Below, piece by piece: positions 27,709-36,198 of a stretch of 55,923 bases of DNA; the first letter of the stretch is position 1, and every line of letters starts with the position of its first letter. This stretch comes from Flavobacteriales bacterium (GTDB lineage: Bacteria; Bacteroidota; Bacteroidia; Flavobacteriales_F; PHOS-HE28): NCBI GenBank assembly GCA_018057455.1, contig JAGPDT010000014.1, positions 5,778 to 61,700 of the forward strand, in the 5' to 3' direction. The notes below the pieces were generated by a model that saw only the letters and a program-made list of their open reading frames with translations, did no database searches and was not told where the DNA came from. Position numbers and translations under genes: made by a program.

Positions 27709-27963
27709 ATGGCCAATCATAAGTCATCCATCAAGCGGATCCGCCAAACCGAGACCCGCAACGAGCGCAACCGCTACCAGCACAAAACGGTACGCAATGC
27801 CGTGCGGAACCTGCGCGCCACCACCTCCAAGGAGGAGGCCGTGGAGTTGCTGCCCAAGGTGCAGGGCATGCTGGACAAACTGGCCAAGCGCAACATCATC
27901 CACAAAAACAAGGCTTCCAACCTCAAGAGCAGCCTGCAAGTGCACATCGCCGGCCTGAAGTGA
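27709..27963 (+). CDS. rpsT: 30S ribosomal protein S20
   Basis: An 84-residue basic protein. It starts [21 protein letters not shown] and contains the S20 signature [17 protein letters not shown] at the C-terminus. It binds 16S rRNA in the small subunit. It has its own promoter and terminator, so it is a single-gene unit. Confidence 0.97.
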   Translation: MANHKSSIKRIRQTETRNERNRYQHKTVRNAVRNLRATTSKEEAVELLPKVQGMLDKLAKRNIIHKNKASNLKSSLQVHIAGLK

Positions 27964-27985
27964 CCGGTTTCCCTCAGCCATTCGT

Positions 27986-28016
27986 GAACAGGCCCCACCG
28001 GGGCCTGTTCTTGTTT
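27986..28016 (+). terminator. Rho-independent terminator of rpsT
   Basis: A perfect 11-bp stem GAACAGGCCCC/GGGGCCTGTTC with a 3-base loop (27986-28010), then TTGTTT. It lies 22 bases after the stop. Confidence 0.85.
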
Positions 28017-28134
28017 AGCACGGCTTTCCGGCCTGCCAGGCAGCTCACCGGAGCAATCCGCAGGGCGAACGGCCCGGGCATGAGCACAGGAAGGAACGCC
28101 GGATCACCGGTTCCATGGCATCTTTGTCCTTTCC

Positions 28135-28848
28135 ATGGAAGCACCAGGACCTGATCGGCCAGGACGATTGAGCATTCCGGACTGGAACGAGGCTGACCGG
28201 CCCCGGGAGCGGTTGATGGCCCAAGGTGCCAAGGCCCTCTCCGATGCCGAATTGGTGGCCATACTCCTGCGTTCGGGCACCACCAAGCAAAGCGCCCTGG
28301 ACCTCGCCCGGCAGCTGCTGCGGGCAACAGGCAACGACATAGACCGGTTGGCCACGCTACGGCCGGCCGAACTGATGAAGCACAACGGGATGGGCCAAGC
28401 CAAGGCCCTCAGCATAGTGGCCGCCTTGGAACTGGGTCTCCGCCGGCGGGAGCGGGGGACGAAGGAGCGGCCCCGGCTGCATAGCAGCGCTTTGGCCCAT
28501 CAGGAGCTACGGGCCGAACTCAGTGGGCTGGCGCATGAGGAGTTCTGGGTTTTGCTGTTGGACCGTGGCATGCGCCTGATGGGCAAGCGCAAGGTGAGCA
28601 GCGGCGGCATACACGGTACGGTGGCCGATCCCAAACTGATCTTCCGCGAGGCGCTGGAGCATGGTGCCTCATGCATCGTTGTGGCACACAACCACCCCAG
28701 CGGCCAATTGAGGCCCAGTGAAGAAGACATCCGCCTGACAAGGAAACTTGTGGAAGGTGGACGTTTGCTGGACATCCTGGTACAGGACCACCTGATCATC
28801 ACCACCGAGAGCTATTACAGCTTTGCGGACAATGGGCAATTGAATTGA
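28135..28848 (+). CDS. radC: RadC family JAMM-domain protein
   Basis: A 237-residue protein with an N-terminal helix-hairpin-helix region (LSDAELVAILLRSGT, HNGMGQAKALSIVAALELG). The C-terminal MPN/JAMM domain has its metal-binding motif complete: VVAHNHPSGQLRPSEED. Historically it is called a DNA repair protein; the true role of RadC is unsettled. A near-consensus -7 box CATCTTTG lies 8 bases before the start (28119-28126). The stop abuts the wecB start codon without a gap, so the two are likely cotranscribed. Confidence 0.93.
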   Translation: MEAPGPDRPGRLSIPDWNEADRPRERLMAQGAKALSDAELVAILLRSGTTKQSALDLARQLLRATGNDIDRLATLRPAELMKHNGMGQAKALSIVAALELGLRRRERGTKERPRLHSSALAHQELRAELSGLAHEEFWVLLLDRGMRLMGKRKVSSGGIHGTVADPKLIFREALEHGASCIVVAHNHPSGQLRPSEEDIRLTRKLVEGGRLLDILVQDHLIITTESYYSFADNGQLN

Positions 28849-30000
28849 ATGGCCAACGCCTTGCGCCTTCTCACCGTCATCGGGGCACGGCCCCAGATCA
28901 TCAAAGCCGCGGCCATCAGCCATGCGGTGCGTACCCAATTCCAGGGGCAGATCACCGAGACGCTGTTGCATACCGGCCAGCACTATGACGCCAATATGTC
29001 GCAGGTGTTCTTCGATGAACTGGGCATCCCCGGGGCCGATATATCCCTTGGCGTGGGCAGTGGCGCGCACGGCGTACAAACAGCACGCATGATCGAGGGC
29101 ATCGAGGCCGAGCTGAAGAGCGGACGGCACGACCTGGTATTGCTCTATGGCGACACCAACAGCACCTTGGCCGGTGCCGTGGCGGCCGCCAAACTCCATG
29201 TTCCCGTGGCCCATGTGGAGGCCGGCCTGCGATCCTTCAACAAGGCCATGCCCGAGGAAGTGAACCGCGTGGTGTGCGACCACTGCAGCACATGGCTCTT
29301 TTGCCCGACGGAAACGGCGGTCAGGAACCTGCAGCGGGAGGGTTTCACCTTGGATGGGCATGCACCGGCCACCGCGGACCGGCCGCATGTGGTGGCCAGC
29401 GGCGACGTGATGTACGACAACAGCCTGCGTTTCGCCGGGCATGCCGCTGAGCGTTCCTCGCTCCTGGCGGACCTGATGCTGGACCGGGGCAAGTTCATCC
29501 TGGCCACCGTGCACCGCGACCACAACACGGATCATCCGGACCGCATCAATGCCATTTTCTCGTCCTTGCTGGACATCCACCGCGCCCATGCATTGCCCGT
29601 GGTGCTGCCCCTGCATCCCCGTACCCGTAAAATGATGGCCACCTTGCTGGAGCCCCGGTTGCAGAGGGCCATTGGCTCAACGACGGGCTTCCACATGATA
29701 CCCCCGGTGGGTTTTCTGGACATGATCGCATTGGAGCGCGGGGCCCAGCTGGTGATCACGGACAGCGGCGGAGTGCAGAAAGAAGCCTATTTCTTCGGTA
29801 AGCCCGTGGTGGTGCTTCGCCCCGAGACCGAGTGGTTGGAATTGGTGCAGCAAGGCCAAGCCGTGCTGGTGGATGCCGATCCGGACCGCATCGCCTCAGC
29901 CGCAGCCACCTTCCTCCGCAGCGGGATGCCATCCTGCCCGCCGATCTTCGGTGATGGACGGGCCGCAGAGGCCATCTGCAGGCACCTCTTGAGCGCCTGA
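28849..30000 (+). CDS. wecB: UDP-N-acetylglucosamine 2-epimerase (non-hydrolysing)
   Basis: A 383-residue cytosolic enzyme that converts UDP-GlcNAc to UDP-ManNAc, a donor precursor for capsule and other surface glycans. Family blocks are TVIGARPQIIKAAAIS at the N-terminus, LLHTGQHYDANMSQVFF, YGDTNSTLAGAVAAAKL, VAHVEAGLRSFNKAMPEEVNR, PVGFLDMIAL and ITDSGGVQKEA. UDP-binding and catalytic acidic residues lie within these. It starts directly after radC. It probably feeds the WecG/TagA-type transferase of the nearby exopolysaccharide locus (inference). Confidence 0.94.
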   Translation: MANALRLLTVIGARPQIIKAAAISHAVRTQFQGQITETLLHTGQHYDANMSQVFFDELGIPGADISLGVGSGAHGVQTARMIEGIEAELKSGRHDLVLLYGDTNSTLAGAVAAAKLHVPVAHVEAGLRSFNKAMPEEVNRVVCDHCSTWLFCPTETAVRNLQREGFTLDGHAPATADRPHVVASGDVMYDNSLRFAGHAAERSSLLADLMLDRGKFILATVHRDHNTDHPDRINAIFSSLLDIHRAHALPVVLPLHPRTRKMMATLLEPRLQRAIGSTTGFHMIPPVGFLDMIALERGAQLVITDSGGVQKEAYFFGKPVVVLRPETEWLELVQQGQAVLVDADPDRIASAAATFLRSGMPSCPPIFGDGRAAEAICRHLLSA

Positions 30001-30065
30001 CCGCACCAAGCGGAGCAGGCTGTGCTGCCTGTTCATGCCACCAGCGTACCTTGCGCAAGCCCTTC

Positions 30066-31340
30066 ATGGCCGACGTTTACTACCACATTGAGCGGCCTGG
30101 TCCGCGATCGCGGTACATCCTTGCGCACCTGCTGGGGGGCATGACCGGGTGGCACGCCGAGGAAGTGCCACGTTTGGACATCTTCCGGAGCATTTCCGGC
30201 CCCAAGCTGATCTACGGAAGCGCACCTGTGGAGGGTGCCCTTGCCGTTGTGCCGGAAGGCTTGTTGGAACAACAGGGCCACAGGCATGAACCATGGGAGC
30301 TGGCCGTGGAAGCCGGGTTGCCGCATGACCTGTTCTCCGCCGCATTCTTCCTGCTGAGCCGCATGGAGGAATACGGCCCGATCGGGAGAGACGAACATGG
30401 CCGGCCATTGACATCGGTCCTGCATGCTGCCCGGCACGGCTTTTTGGAACGCCCGGTGGTGGATGAATGGTTGCAGGCCGTGGTAGCCCGATGGCGGGGA
30501 AAAGATCCGCGCCTGCCTCCCCTGCGGCGCAGCTATTCGCATACGGCCACCATGGATGCGGACAACGGGGCGATGTTCCTGGGGCGGCCCTGGTGGAGGA
30601 CCTGGGGGAGCACCGTGCGGGACCTGCTGAAAGGCCGGCCGGGGCGGGTGCTGGACCGGTTTGCCGTACTGGCCGGAACGAAGCAGGACCCATACGCAGT
30701 GCATGGTCCCTTCGTGGAACTCGCACGGACAAACCAAGCTGGTGCCATCATCAACTTCATCGCAGCACGCCGCGGAAGATTTGATCATGCCATCCCGCTG
30801 GGCGACCCCTATATGAGCGCTGTTGTGCACCGAGCGGTGCAACAGGGTGGCATCGGGCTTCACCCAAGCTACGCCAGTTCGGACGCTCCGGCGCGGTTCG
30901 ACACGGAAAAGGCATGGTTGGAAGCCGTATCGGGCCAACCGGTGCGACGGAGCCGGCAACACTACTTGCGCATGCAATTGCCTGGTACGATGCGGGCACT
31001 GGAAGGACTTGGGATCCGGGAGGAGCACAGCATGGGCTTGGCCGACGGGGTGGGATTCCGCGCGGGTACCTGCACGCCATTTCCTTTCTTCGACCTGATC
31101 GCGGATGAACAGAGCACGCTCATGGTCCATCCTTTCGCCATCATGGACAGCGCCATGGCCTACAAGCTGAAGCTATCACCGGAACAAGCCATACTCAAAG
31201 CCAACCAGCTGGTGGATGCCGTGCGCGCGGTGGAAGGCACCTTCATCTCCGTTTGGCACGAACGGTTTCTCAGCGACTACGGGGATGAAGCGGGCTGGGG
31301 CCGTGTAGCCCGGGAAGTACTTGCTTATGCCAGACCATGA
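30066..31340 (+). CDS. Polysaccharide deacetylase-like protein
   Basis: A 424-residue protein of the Bacteroidota polysaccharide-deacetylase-like group. The region SYSHTATMDADNG (about residues 155-167) stands where the metal-binding TFDDG of NodB enzymes is found. Later blocks are IGLHPSYASSD, SRQHYLRMQLP and MGLADGVGFRAGTCTPFPFFDL, all typical of this group. No signal peptide is seen, so it may act in the cytosol. An in-frame TTG 15 bases upstream is the alternative start. Its stop overlaps the GNAT gene by 4 bases. The role in polysaccharide modification is inferred from family and context. Confidence 0.75.
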   Translation: MADVYYHIERPGPRSRYILAHLLGGMTGWHAEEVPRLDIFRSISGPKLIYGSAPVEGALAVVPEGLLEQQGHRHEPWELAVEAGLPHDLFSAAFFLLSRMEEYGPIGRDEHGRPLTSVLHAARHGFLERPVVDEWLQAVVARWRGKDPRLPPLRRSYSHTATMDADNGAMFLGRPWWRTWGSTVRDLLKGRPGRVLDRFAVLAGTKQDPYAVHGPFVELARTNQAGAIINFIAARRGRFDHAIPLGDPYMSAVVHRAVQQGGIGLHPSYASSDAPARFDTEKAWLEAVSGQPVRRSRQHYLRMQLPGTMRALEGLGIREEHSMGLADGVGFRAGTCTPFPFFDLIADEQSTLMVHPFAIMDSAMAYKLKLSPEQAILKANQLVDAVRAVEGTFISVWHERFLSDYGDEAGWGRVAREVLAYARP

Positions 31341-32245
31341 TCACCTACTTGCCGCATGACCAGATCGACCAACTTGCCTGGGACCGCCGTTTGGAGGCCA
31401 GTGGGCAAGCCTGGTGGTACGCTGGCAGCACCGTGCTCAACGCAGCCGCCCCCGGCTGGGACGCGTTGGTGGATGAAGCATCGGGGGCGTGCATGCCCTT
31501 GATGTGGCGCCGGAAATTCGGCATCCATTACCTTTTCCAGCCGTTCCTGCTGCAACATGCTGGGCCGTATGGACCAGGTCCCGACCCGGAACGGGCCGCG
31601 CGTTTCCTGGAGGCCGTGCCCCGGCATTTCCGGTATGCGGACATCATGCTGGGCGCCGAGGACGTTCAGCCGCCACCACCTTGGCGTGTGGAACAACGAC
31701 ACGATCATGTGCTGCCCCTGCACGCCGGTGTGGAAGACTTGCGGGCGGCATATAGTGACAACCACCGGCGCAGCGTGAGGAAGTTTTCCCGTTCGGGGCT
31801 GCACGTGGAGGCGGGTGTTGGAAGCACAGAGGTGATCGCCGCGTTGGAGGGATCGGAACAATTCAGGCGCTGGCGTATTGACGCCGTGGGCCGGGCGTCG
31901 CTACACACGGTGCTGCAGGCCACGGAACGCGACGGTACGGGCTTTGGCCGCATGGTGCGCACGGCGGACGGGTGCCTGGCCGTGGGCTGGTTCGTGCGGC
32001 ACTTGCGGCGCATTTATTTCCTGAAGGGTGTGGGAACGGCCGCGGGTCGCGAACTTCGCACCATGCACGCGTTGATCGATCATGTGGTGGAAGAGTTTGC
32101 CGGCACGGGGATGGTCTTGGACTTCGCCGGCGGGCACGATCCGCAATTGGCACGATTCTATGCCGGCTTCGGGGCCTGTAAGGAAGTTTATTCGCGAGCT
32201 TTGATGAACCGTCTTCCGCCGGTGGTCCGGCGCCTGAAACCTTGA
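31337..32245 (+). CDS. GNAT/FemAB-like acyl- or aminoacyltransferase
   Basis: A 302-residue protein. The middle segment YSDNHRRSVRKFSRSGLHVE and the C-terminal half (RIYFLKGVGTAAGRELRTMHALIDHVVEEFAGTGMVLDFAGG) resemble the GNAT-like fold of FemAB-type proteins often found in polysaccharide loci. The donor may be acyl-CoA or aminoacyl-tRNA; this cannot be resolved. No membrane segment. Its start overlaps the deacetylase-like stop (ATGA), which suggests that the pair modifies the same sugar. Confidence 0.72.
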   Translation: MITYLPHDQIDQLAWDRRLEASGQAWWYAGSTVLNAAAPGWDALVDEASGACMPLMWRRKFGIHYLFQPFLLQHAGPYGPGPDPERAARFLEAVPRHFRYADIMLGAEDVQPPPPWRVEQRHDHVLPLHAGVEDLRAAYSDNHRRSVRKFSRSGLHVEAGVGSTEVIAALEGSEQFRRWRIDAVGRASLHTVLQATERDGTGFGRMVRTADGCLAVGWFVRHLRRIYFLKGVGTAAGRELRTMHALIDHVVEEFAGTGMVLDFAGGHDPQLARFYAGFGACKEVYSRALMNRLPPVVRRLKP

Positions 32246-32248
32246 TCC

Positions 32249-32899
32249 ATGGTGGTGGAACTGAACAAGTCGAATTCCGTGGCCAATCGATTCCTGGCGG
32301 AGCTGCGCGATGTGAACGTGCAAAAGGACCCGTTGCGTTTCCGGCGGAACCTCGAGCGGATGGGCGAGGTGTTCGCCTATGAATTGAGCCGGACATTGCC
32401 CTACGCCGAAGCGGAGGTGGTGTCCCCCTTGGGCATCGCCCGCATGACCCTCCCGTCCGAACAACCGGTGATCAGCACCATCCTACGGGCGGGCCTGCCT
32501 CTGCACCAGGGCCTGTTGAACTACTTCGACCGGGCCGACAATGCTTTTGTCAGTGCCTACCGCAAGCACCGCAAAGGTGAAGACGGCTTCGACGTGGAGG
32601 TGGAGTACCTCAGCAGCCCTTCCATCGATGACCGCGTGCTGATCATCAGCGACCCCATGCTGGCCACGGGCCGGAGCATGGTGCTGGTGTACAAAGCGAT
32701 GCTCCGGATGGGCAAGCCCAAGGCCGTGCATGTGGTGTCCGTGATCGCCAGCACCGAAGGGGTGGAGTATGCCCGCAAGCACCTGCCTGCCACCACCCGT
32801 TTCTGGTTGGGGGCCGTGGATGATGAGATGACCGCCGAGGCCTACATCGTGCCCGGGTTGGGCGATGCCGGTGACCTGGCCTACGGGAACAAGGCGTAG
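32249..32899 (+). CDS. upp: Uracil phosphoribosyltransferase
   Basis: A 216-residue pyrimidine salvage enzyme making UMP from uracil and PRPP. The PRPP-binding loop is VLIISDPMLATGRSM (about residue 130), and the uracil-site region near the C-terminus contains YIVPGLGDAGDLAYG. ISTILRAGLPLHQGLLNYF is the other family block. It begins 3 bases after the GNAT-like stop and is followed after 2 bases by a small membrane protein. Confidence 0.95.
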   Translation: MVVELNKSNSVANRFLAELRDVNVQKDPLRFRRNLERMGEVFAYELSRTLPYAEAEVVSPLGIARMTLPSEQPVISTILRAGLPLHQGLLNYFDRADNAFVSAYRKHRKGEDGFDVEVEYLSSPSIDDRVLIISDPMLATGRSMVLVYKAMLRMGKPKAVHVVSVIASTEGVEYARKHLPATTRFWLGAVDDEMTAEAYIVPGLGDAGDLAYGNKA

Positions 32900-32901
32900 C
32901 C

Positions 32902-33357
32902 ATGAAGCTTGGGCATGCGGTCATGGTATTGGTGGCCGGGATCATGAAGTTCTTGTTCTCGCCGGCCGTTTCCTATGGCTTCAAGCATTCGTACTGGGAG
33001 ACCGTGGTCCTTACCAGCGTGGGCGGTTGCTTGGGCATGGTGTTGTTCTTCCCAACAGGCAGAAAGGTGTTGGACTGGTTCCGCAGGCGACGGTTGCGCA
33101 AGCGTGAATTGGCCATCCGCCGCGGTCAAAGGCCCAAGCGGATCTTCACCCGGACCAACCGCGTGATCGTGCGGCTCAAGCAGGCCTATGGCCCGCATGG
33201 GGTGGCCTTCCTGCTTACGCCGCTGCTCTCCGTGCCCCTTACCGCCTTGGTGGCCGCCAAGTACTTCCACAACGACAAGCGGACATTGCCGATCCTGCTC
33301 GCTGCAGTGGTGGCTTGGTCACTGGTGCTAAGCGCCGCTTGGAAGTTCATCCATTGA
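32902..33357 (+). CDS. Small membrane protein of unknown function
   Basis: A 151-residue protein with about four hydrophobic segments in two pairs (residues 5-20 and 30-50; 95-115 and 128-148). They are separated by a strongly basic cytoplasmic segment (RRRRLRKRELAIRRGQRPKR). I do not recognise a named family; it resembles the small conserved membrane proteins found next to upp in Bacteroidota. The stop overlaps the next gene start by one base (TGATG). Confidence 0.75.
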   Translation: MKLGHAVMVLVAGIMKFLFSPAVSYGFKHSYWETVVLTSVGGCLGMVLFFPTGRKVLDWFRRRRLRKRELAIRRGQRPKRIFTRTNRVIVRLKQAYGPHGVAFLLTPLLSVPLTALVAAKYFHNDKRTLPILLAAVVAWSLVLSAAWKFIH

Positions 33358-34046
33358 TGCGCCGCTACGCGCATTTATTTTTCGATCTGGACCACACCTT
33401 GTGGGATTTCCAGGCGAATTCAAGGTCCGTGCTCGCGGAGCTTTTTTCGGCCCGGCTCAACGGGCGCGGCCTGTCGCCGGAGGCATTCATGGCGGTTTAC
33501 GAAGACATCAATGCGGCACTTTGGGAGCAGCTGGACAACGGGGCCATTCCCAAGGAGGTGCTGCGAGCGCTGCGGTTCAGGCGGACCTTGGCACATTTCG
33601 GAATCCATGATCCGGTGTTGGCCAGATGGCTGGAAGAGCAATACCTGGACCGTTGCCCGAAACGGGCGATTCTGATGCCCGGGGCGATGGCCTTGTTGGA
33701 GGATCTGCGCCACCACTACCGGATGCACATCATCACCAACGGGTTCACCCAGGTGCAGGATGTGAAACTGCGCACCGCTGGGATCCGTGGTTTCTTCGAC
33801 GTGGTGCTCACCAGTGAAATGGCCGGTGCCTCCAAGCCCAACCCGCGGATCTTCCGCCATGCCCTGCGTTCCGCAGGGGCCAAGTTGGCGGAGAGCCTGA
33901 TGATCGGGGACAATGCCCGTGCGGACATTGCCGGGGGCCGTGATGCAGGCATGGACCAGGTCCACTTTGCCCCCGATGGCGGAGGCGACCCCGCTGCCAC
34001 GCACCGGATCACGCATCTGGACGATCTGCGCGCCTTGTTGCTGTAA
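33357..34046 (+). CDS. HAD-family noncanonical pyrimidine nucleotidase (YjjG-like)
   Basis: A 229-residue HAD phosphatase. Motif I is FFDLDHTLWDF with the nucleophile and acid/base Asp. Motif II is IITNGFTQVQ, the motif III Lys is in GASKPNPRIF, and motif IV is LMIGDNARADIAGG. The Trp/Phe after DxDxT and the overall length match YjjG/YfnB 5'-nucleotidases that cleave dUMP, UMP and noncanonical pyrimidine nucleotides. Proximity to upp fits pyrimidine metabolism. Confidence 0.88.
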   Translation: MRRYAHLFFDLDHTLWDFQANSRSVLAELFSARLNGRGLSPEAFMAVYEDINAALWEQLDNGAIPKEVLRALRFRRTLAHFGIHDPVLARWLEEQYLDRCPKRAILMPGAMALLEDLRHHYRMHIITNGFTQVQDVKLRTAGIRGFFDVVLTSEMAGASKPNPRIFRHALRSAGAKLAESLMIGDNARADIAGGRDAGMDQVHFAPDGGGDPAATHRITHLDDLRALLL

Positions 34047-34121
34047 GTGGAGGGCCAACCGCCACGGAGCAGCCCAGGCCATGCACCCTTGGCCAAGTGG
34101 AAGGGCCCTTCAGGCCGGGGA

Positions 34122-34661
34122 TCAATCTTTCAGGAACCAGTACACCAGTTCGGCCTGCTTGCCGGTGACCGTGCTATGCTTGAGGAAACGAAGGCTGTCG
34201 CCGTGGATTGAACCGGCATAGGTGATGGCCCCACGATTGGTCATGGTGGTGAAGAACAGGCTGTCGCCATGCAAGGCTACCGGCGCGTTGTGCAAGCTGG
34301 AGACTCCGCCTTGTGCGTCCTGCTTGAGGTAGGTGCGCAAGTCCGGTGAACCGTCCGTTGGTTGCCTGCCGGCGATCAGCACCACGTTGCCCCGTTCAAA
34401 GAATCGCATGTAGTAGAGAATGTTCCCGTTTGCCAAGGCATACACACCATTGAACTGCAAGCCGCTGCCACGAAGGGAATGCAGTTGGACCTGTTCGCCA
34501 GAAACGGATGGGGGCAGGTTCAAGGGCGACGGGCCGGGCGGAGCGGTTGTGCTGTCCGGCCTTTGGGTGGCAGGCAGTTGGCTGTGGGAGCCATCGGAAG
34601 CACAGGACACCAGGAAAAGGACAAGAAAGGAAGGGAAGATGGCGCTTCGCGGCATGATCAC
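34122..34661 (-). CDS. Hypothetical lipoprotein
   Basis: A 179-residue protein. The lipoprotein signal is FLVLFLVSCAS with Cys at about residue 20. A Pro/Ser/Thr-rich linker follows, then a small beta-rich domain (FNGVYALANGNILYYMRFFERGNVV...). I do not recognise the family. The start overlaps the psd stop by 4 bases, so it is the last gene of the rsfS-ftsH-cdsA-psd direction. ATGs at 34661 and 34655 are both possible. Confidence 0.7.
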   Translation of the reverse strand: MIMPRSAIFPSFLVLFLVSCASDGSHSQLPATQRPDSTTAPPGPSPLNLPPSVSGEQVQLHSLRGSGLQFNGVYALANGNILYYMRFFERGNVVLIAGRQPTDGSPDLRTYLKQDAQGGVSSLHNAPVALHGDSLFFTTMTNRGAITYAGSIHGDSLRFLKHSTVTGKQAELVYWFLKD

Positions 34662-35320
34662 CGGACATACTGGGCGATTGCTGAAGTGGCGCCCTGGACT
34701 ACATCCCCGATCCGTACGCTGACCTGGGCGGAAAGGGGCAGGAAGAGGTCCACCCGGGACCCGAATTTGATGAAACCCAGTTCAGCGCCTTGCGTGGCCT
34801 GGTCGCCCGGCTGCGGGTAAGTGCAGATGCGGCGGGCCAGGGCACCGGCGATCTGCCGGATGAGGACTTCGCCATGCGCAGGATGCTTAACAACCACCGT
34901 GGACCGTTCGTTCTCCGTACTGCTTTTGGGATGCCACGCCACCAGGTATTTGCCGGGGTGGTATTGCCGATAGGTGGTGATGCCGCTGATCGGGTGGTAG
35001 TTCACGTGCACGTTCAGCGGGCTCATGAAGATGGATACCTGGATCCGTTGGTCCTTGAAATATTCGCTTTCATACACGGTCTCCACCACCACCACCTTGC
35101 CGTCACAAGGCGAGGTCACGGCCTGGGCATTCAGCGCCGTGGTCCTGTGGGGTACACGGAAAAACCAGAGGACCACGGCCAGTATCGCTGCCATCAACAG
35201 GGCGATGGCCCAAGCTGCTGCCATGGGCAGCCACTGCCAAGCGGCGAGGGAGAGCAAGGCGCCGGAGAGGAGAACCAGTACGATGGTGGGGGTTCCTTCC
35301 CGGTGAAGTCGCAGGGTCAT
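34658..35320 (-). CDS. psd: Phosphatidylserine decarboxylase family protein
   Basis: A 220-residue inner membrane enzyme making phosphatidylethanolamine. Two N-terminal hydrophobic helices (residues 10-50) precede the catalytic domain. The serine at FIKFGSRVDLFLP marks the self-cleavage site (Gly-Ser) that yields the pyruvoyl group. MSPLNVHVNYHP and YLVAWHPKSSTENER are family blocks. The length and GSRVD site place it in the short bacterial class. Upstream in-frame codons are non-coding. Its partner cdsA lies 55 bases upstream. Confidence 0.93.
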   Translation of the reverse strand: MTLRLHREGTPTIVLVLLSGALLSLAAWQWLPMAAAWAIALLMAAILAVVLWFFRVPHRTTALNAQAVTSPCDGKVVVVETVYESEYFKDQRIQVSIFMSPLNVHVNYHPISGITTYRQYHPGKYLVAWHPKSSTENERSTVVVKHPAHGEVLIRQIAGALARRICTYPQPGDQATQGAELGFIKFGSRVDLFLPLSAQVSVRIGDVVQGATSAIAQYVR

Positions 35321-35375
35321 GGTGCGGCCAAATATAGAACGGAGGCCATGGCGGCCACGGGAGGTTGGGTGCCTA

Positions 35376-36179
35376 TCAATGAAGCACGGCCACGGTAAGC
35401 ACCATGGCGGGCAAGGCCAGCAGGAAACCGTCGAACCGGTCGAGCACGCCGCCATGGCCAGGCAGCAGGTCACCCGAGTCCTTCACGCCCGCTTCTCGTT
35501 TCAGGGCCGATTCAAGGAGGTCGCCTACCGTGGATGTGATGGCGACAATGGCTGCGGCGACCAGCCATTCGCGGGTGGAGAGAACGGCCCAGAACTGCGC
35601 GAGCAGCAGTCCGATCGCCATGGCCAGCAGAATGCCGCCAACGAGGCCTTCAATGGTTTTTTTCGGGCTGGTACGGGGCAACAGCGGGGTGCGGCCCCAG
35701 GCCTTTCCCACCAGGTAGGCACCGGTGTCGTTGGTCCACAGCAACAGCATGAAGCCGATGAACAGCTCGGGACCATTGCGCATCAACAGACTGATCAGTC
35801 CAAAAGGCACGGCGACCAGGCATACCACCATCAGGAGCGGTCCTATTTCCAGGGCCGGGGCCGAGCCGGGCCGCCACAACAGTTCCACCACGGCGACAAA
35901 GACCACGAGGAAGAGCACGGCCATTGCCGGCAACACGCCAAAACCGGGAAGTATTCCCGTGAGCACCACGGTGATGTACACCACCGCAGCAGCCAGCATC
36001 GGACCCAGCACGGCCGCTTGGGGGCAGTTGTGGGTGGACAGGCGGTGCATTTCGTACGCTGCTTGAAGGCATACGGGCAGGAACAGCAAGCTCGTGGTCA
36101 CCGGTCCTGCCCATGCCGCACCCAAGGTGAGGCCCACATAGATCGCTCCGGTGAGCGTGCGGGTTACCAGTTCATTCAT
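35376..36179 (-). CDS. cdsA: Phosphatidate cytidylyltransferase
   Basis: A 267-residue membrane enzyme making CDP-diacylglycerol from phosphatidate and CTP. About eight hydrophobic segments are seen. The C-terminal CDS signature is present (STVGDLLESALKREAGVKDSGDLLPGHGGVLDRFDG), as is the TNDTGAYLVGKAWGRTPL block. The start at MNELVTRTLTGAIYV is chosen because upstream in-frame residues are not hydrophobic. It lies 19 bases downstream of ftsH. Confidence 0.94.
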   Translation of the reverse strand: MNELVTRTLTGAIYVGLTLGAAWAGPVTTSLLFLPVCLQAAYEMHRLSTHNCPQAAVLGPMLAAAVVYITVVLTGILPGFGVLPAMAVLFLVVFVAVVELLWRPGSAPALEIGPLLMVVCLVAVPFGLISLLMRNGPELFIGFMLLLWTNDTGAYLVGKAWGRTPLLPRTSPKKTIEGLVGGILLAMAIGLLLAQFWAVLSTREWLVAAAIVAITSTVGDLLESALKREAGVKDSGDLLPGHGGVLDRFDGFLLALPAMVLTVAVLH

Positions 36180-36198
36180 GGGCGGCCGCTGGCACCGG

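Noticed and set aside
28111-28140. Repeated TTCCATGG before radC as an operator
   Set aside because: The 8-base match 20 bases apart includes the start codon context and is too short to support a binding site.
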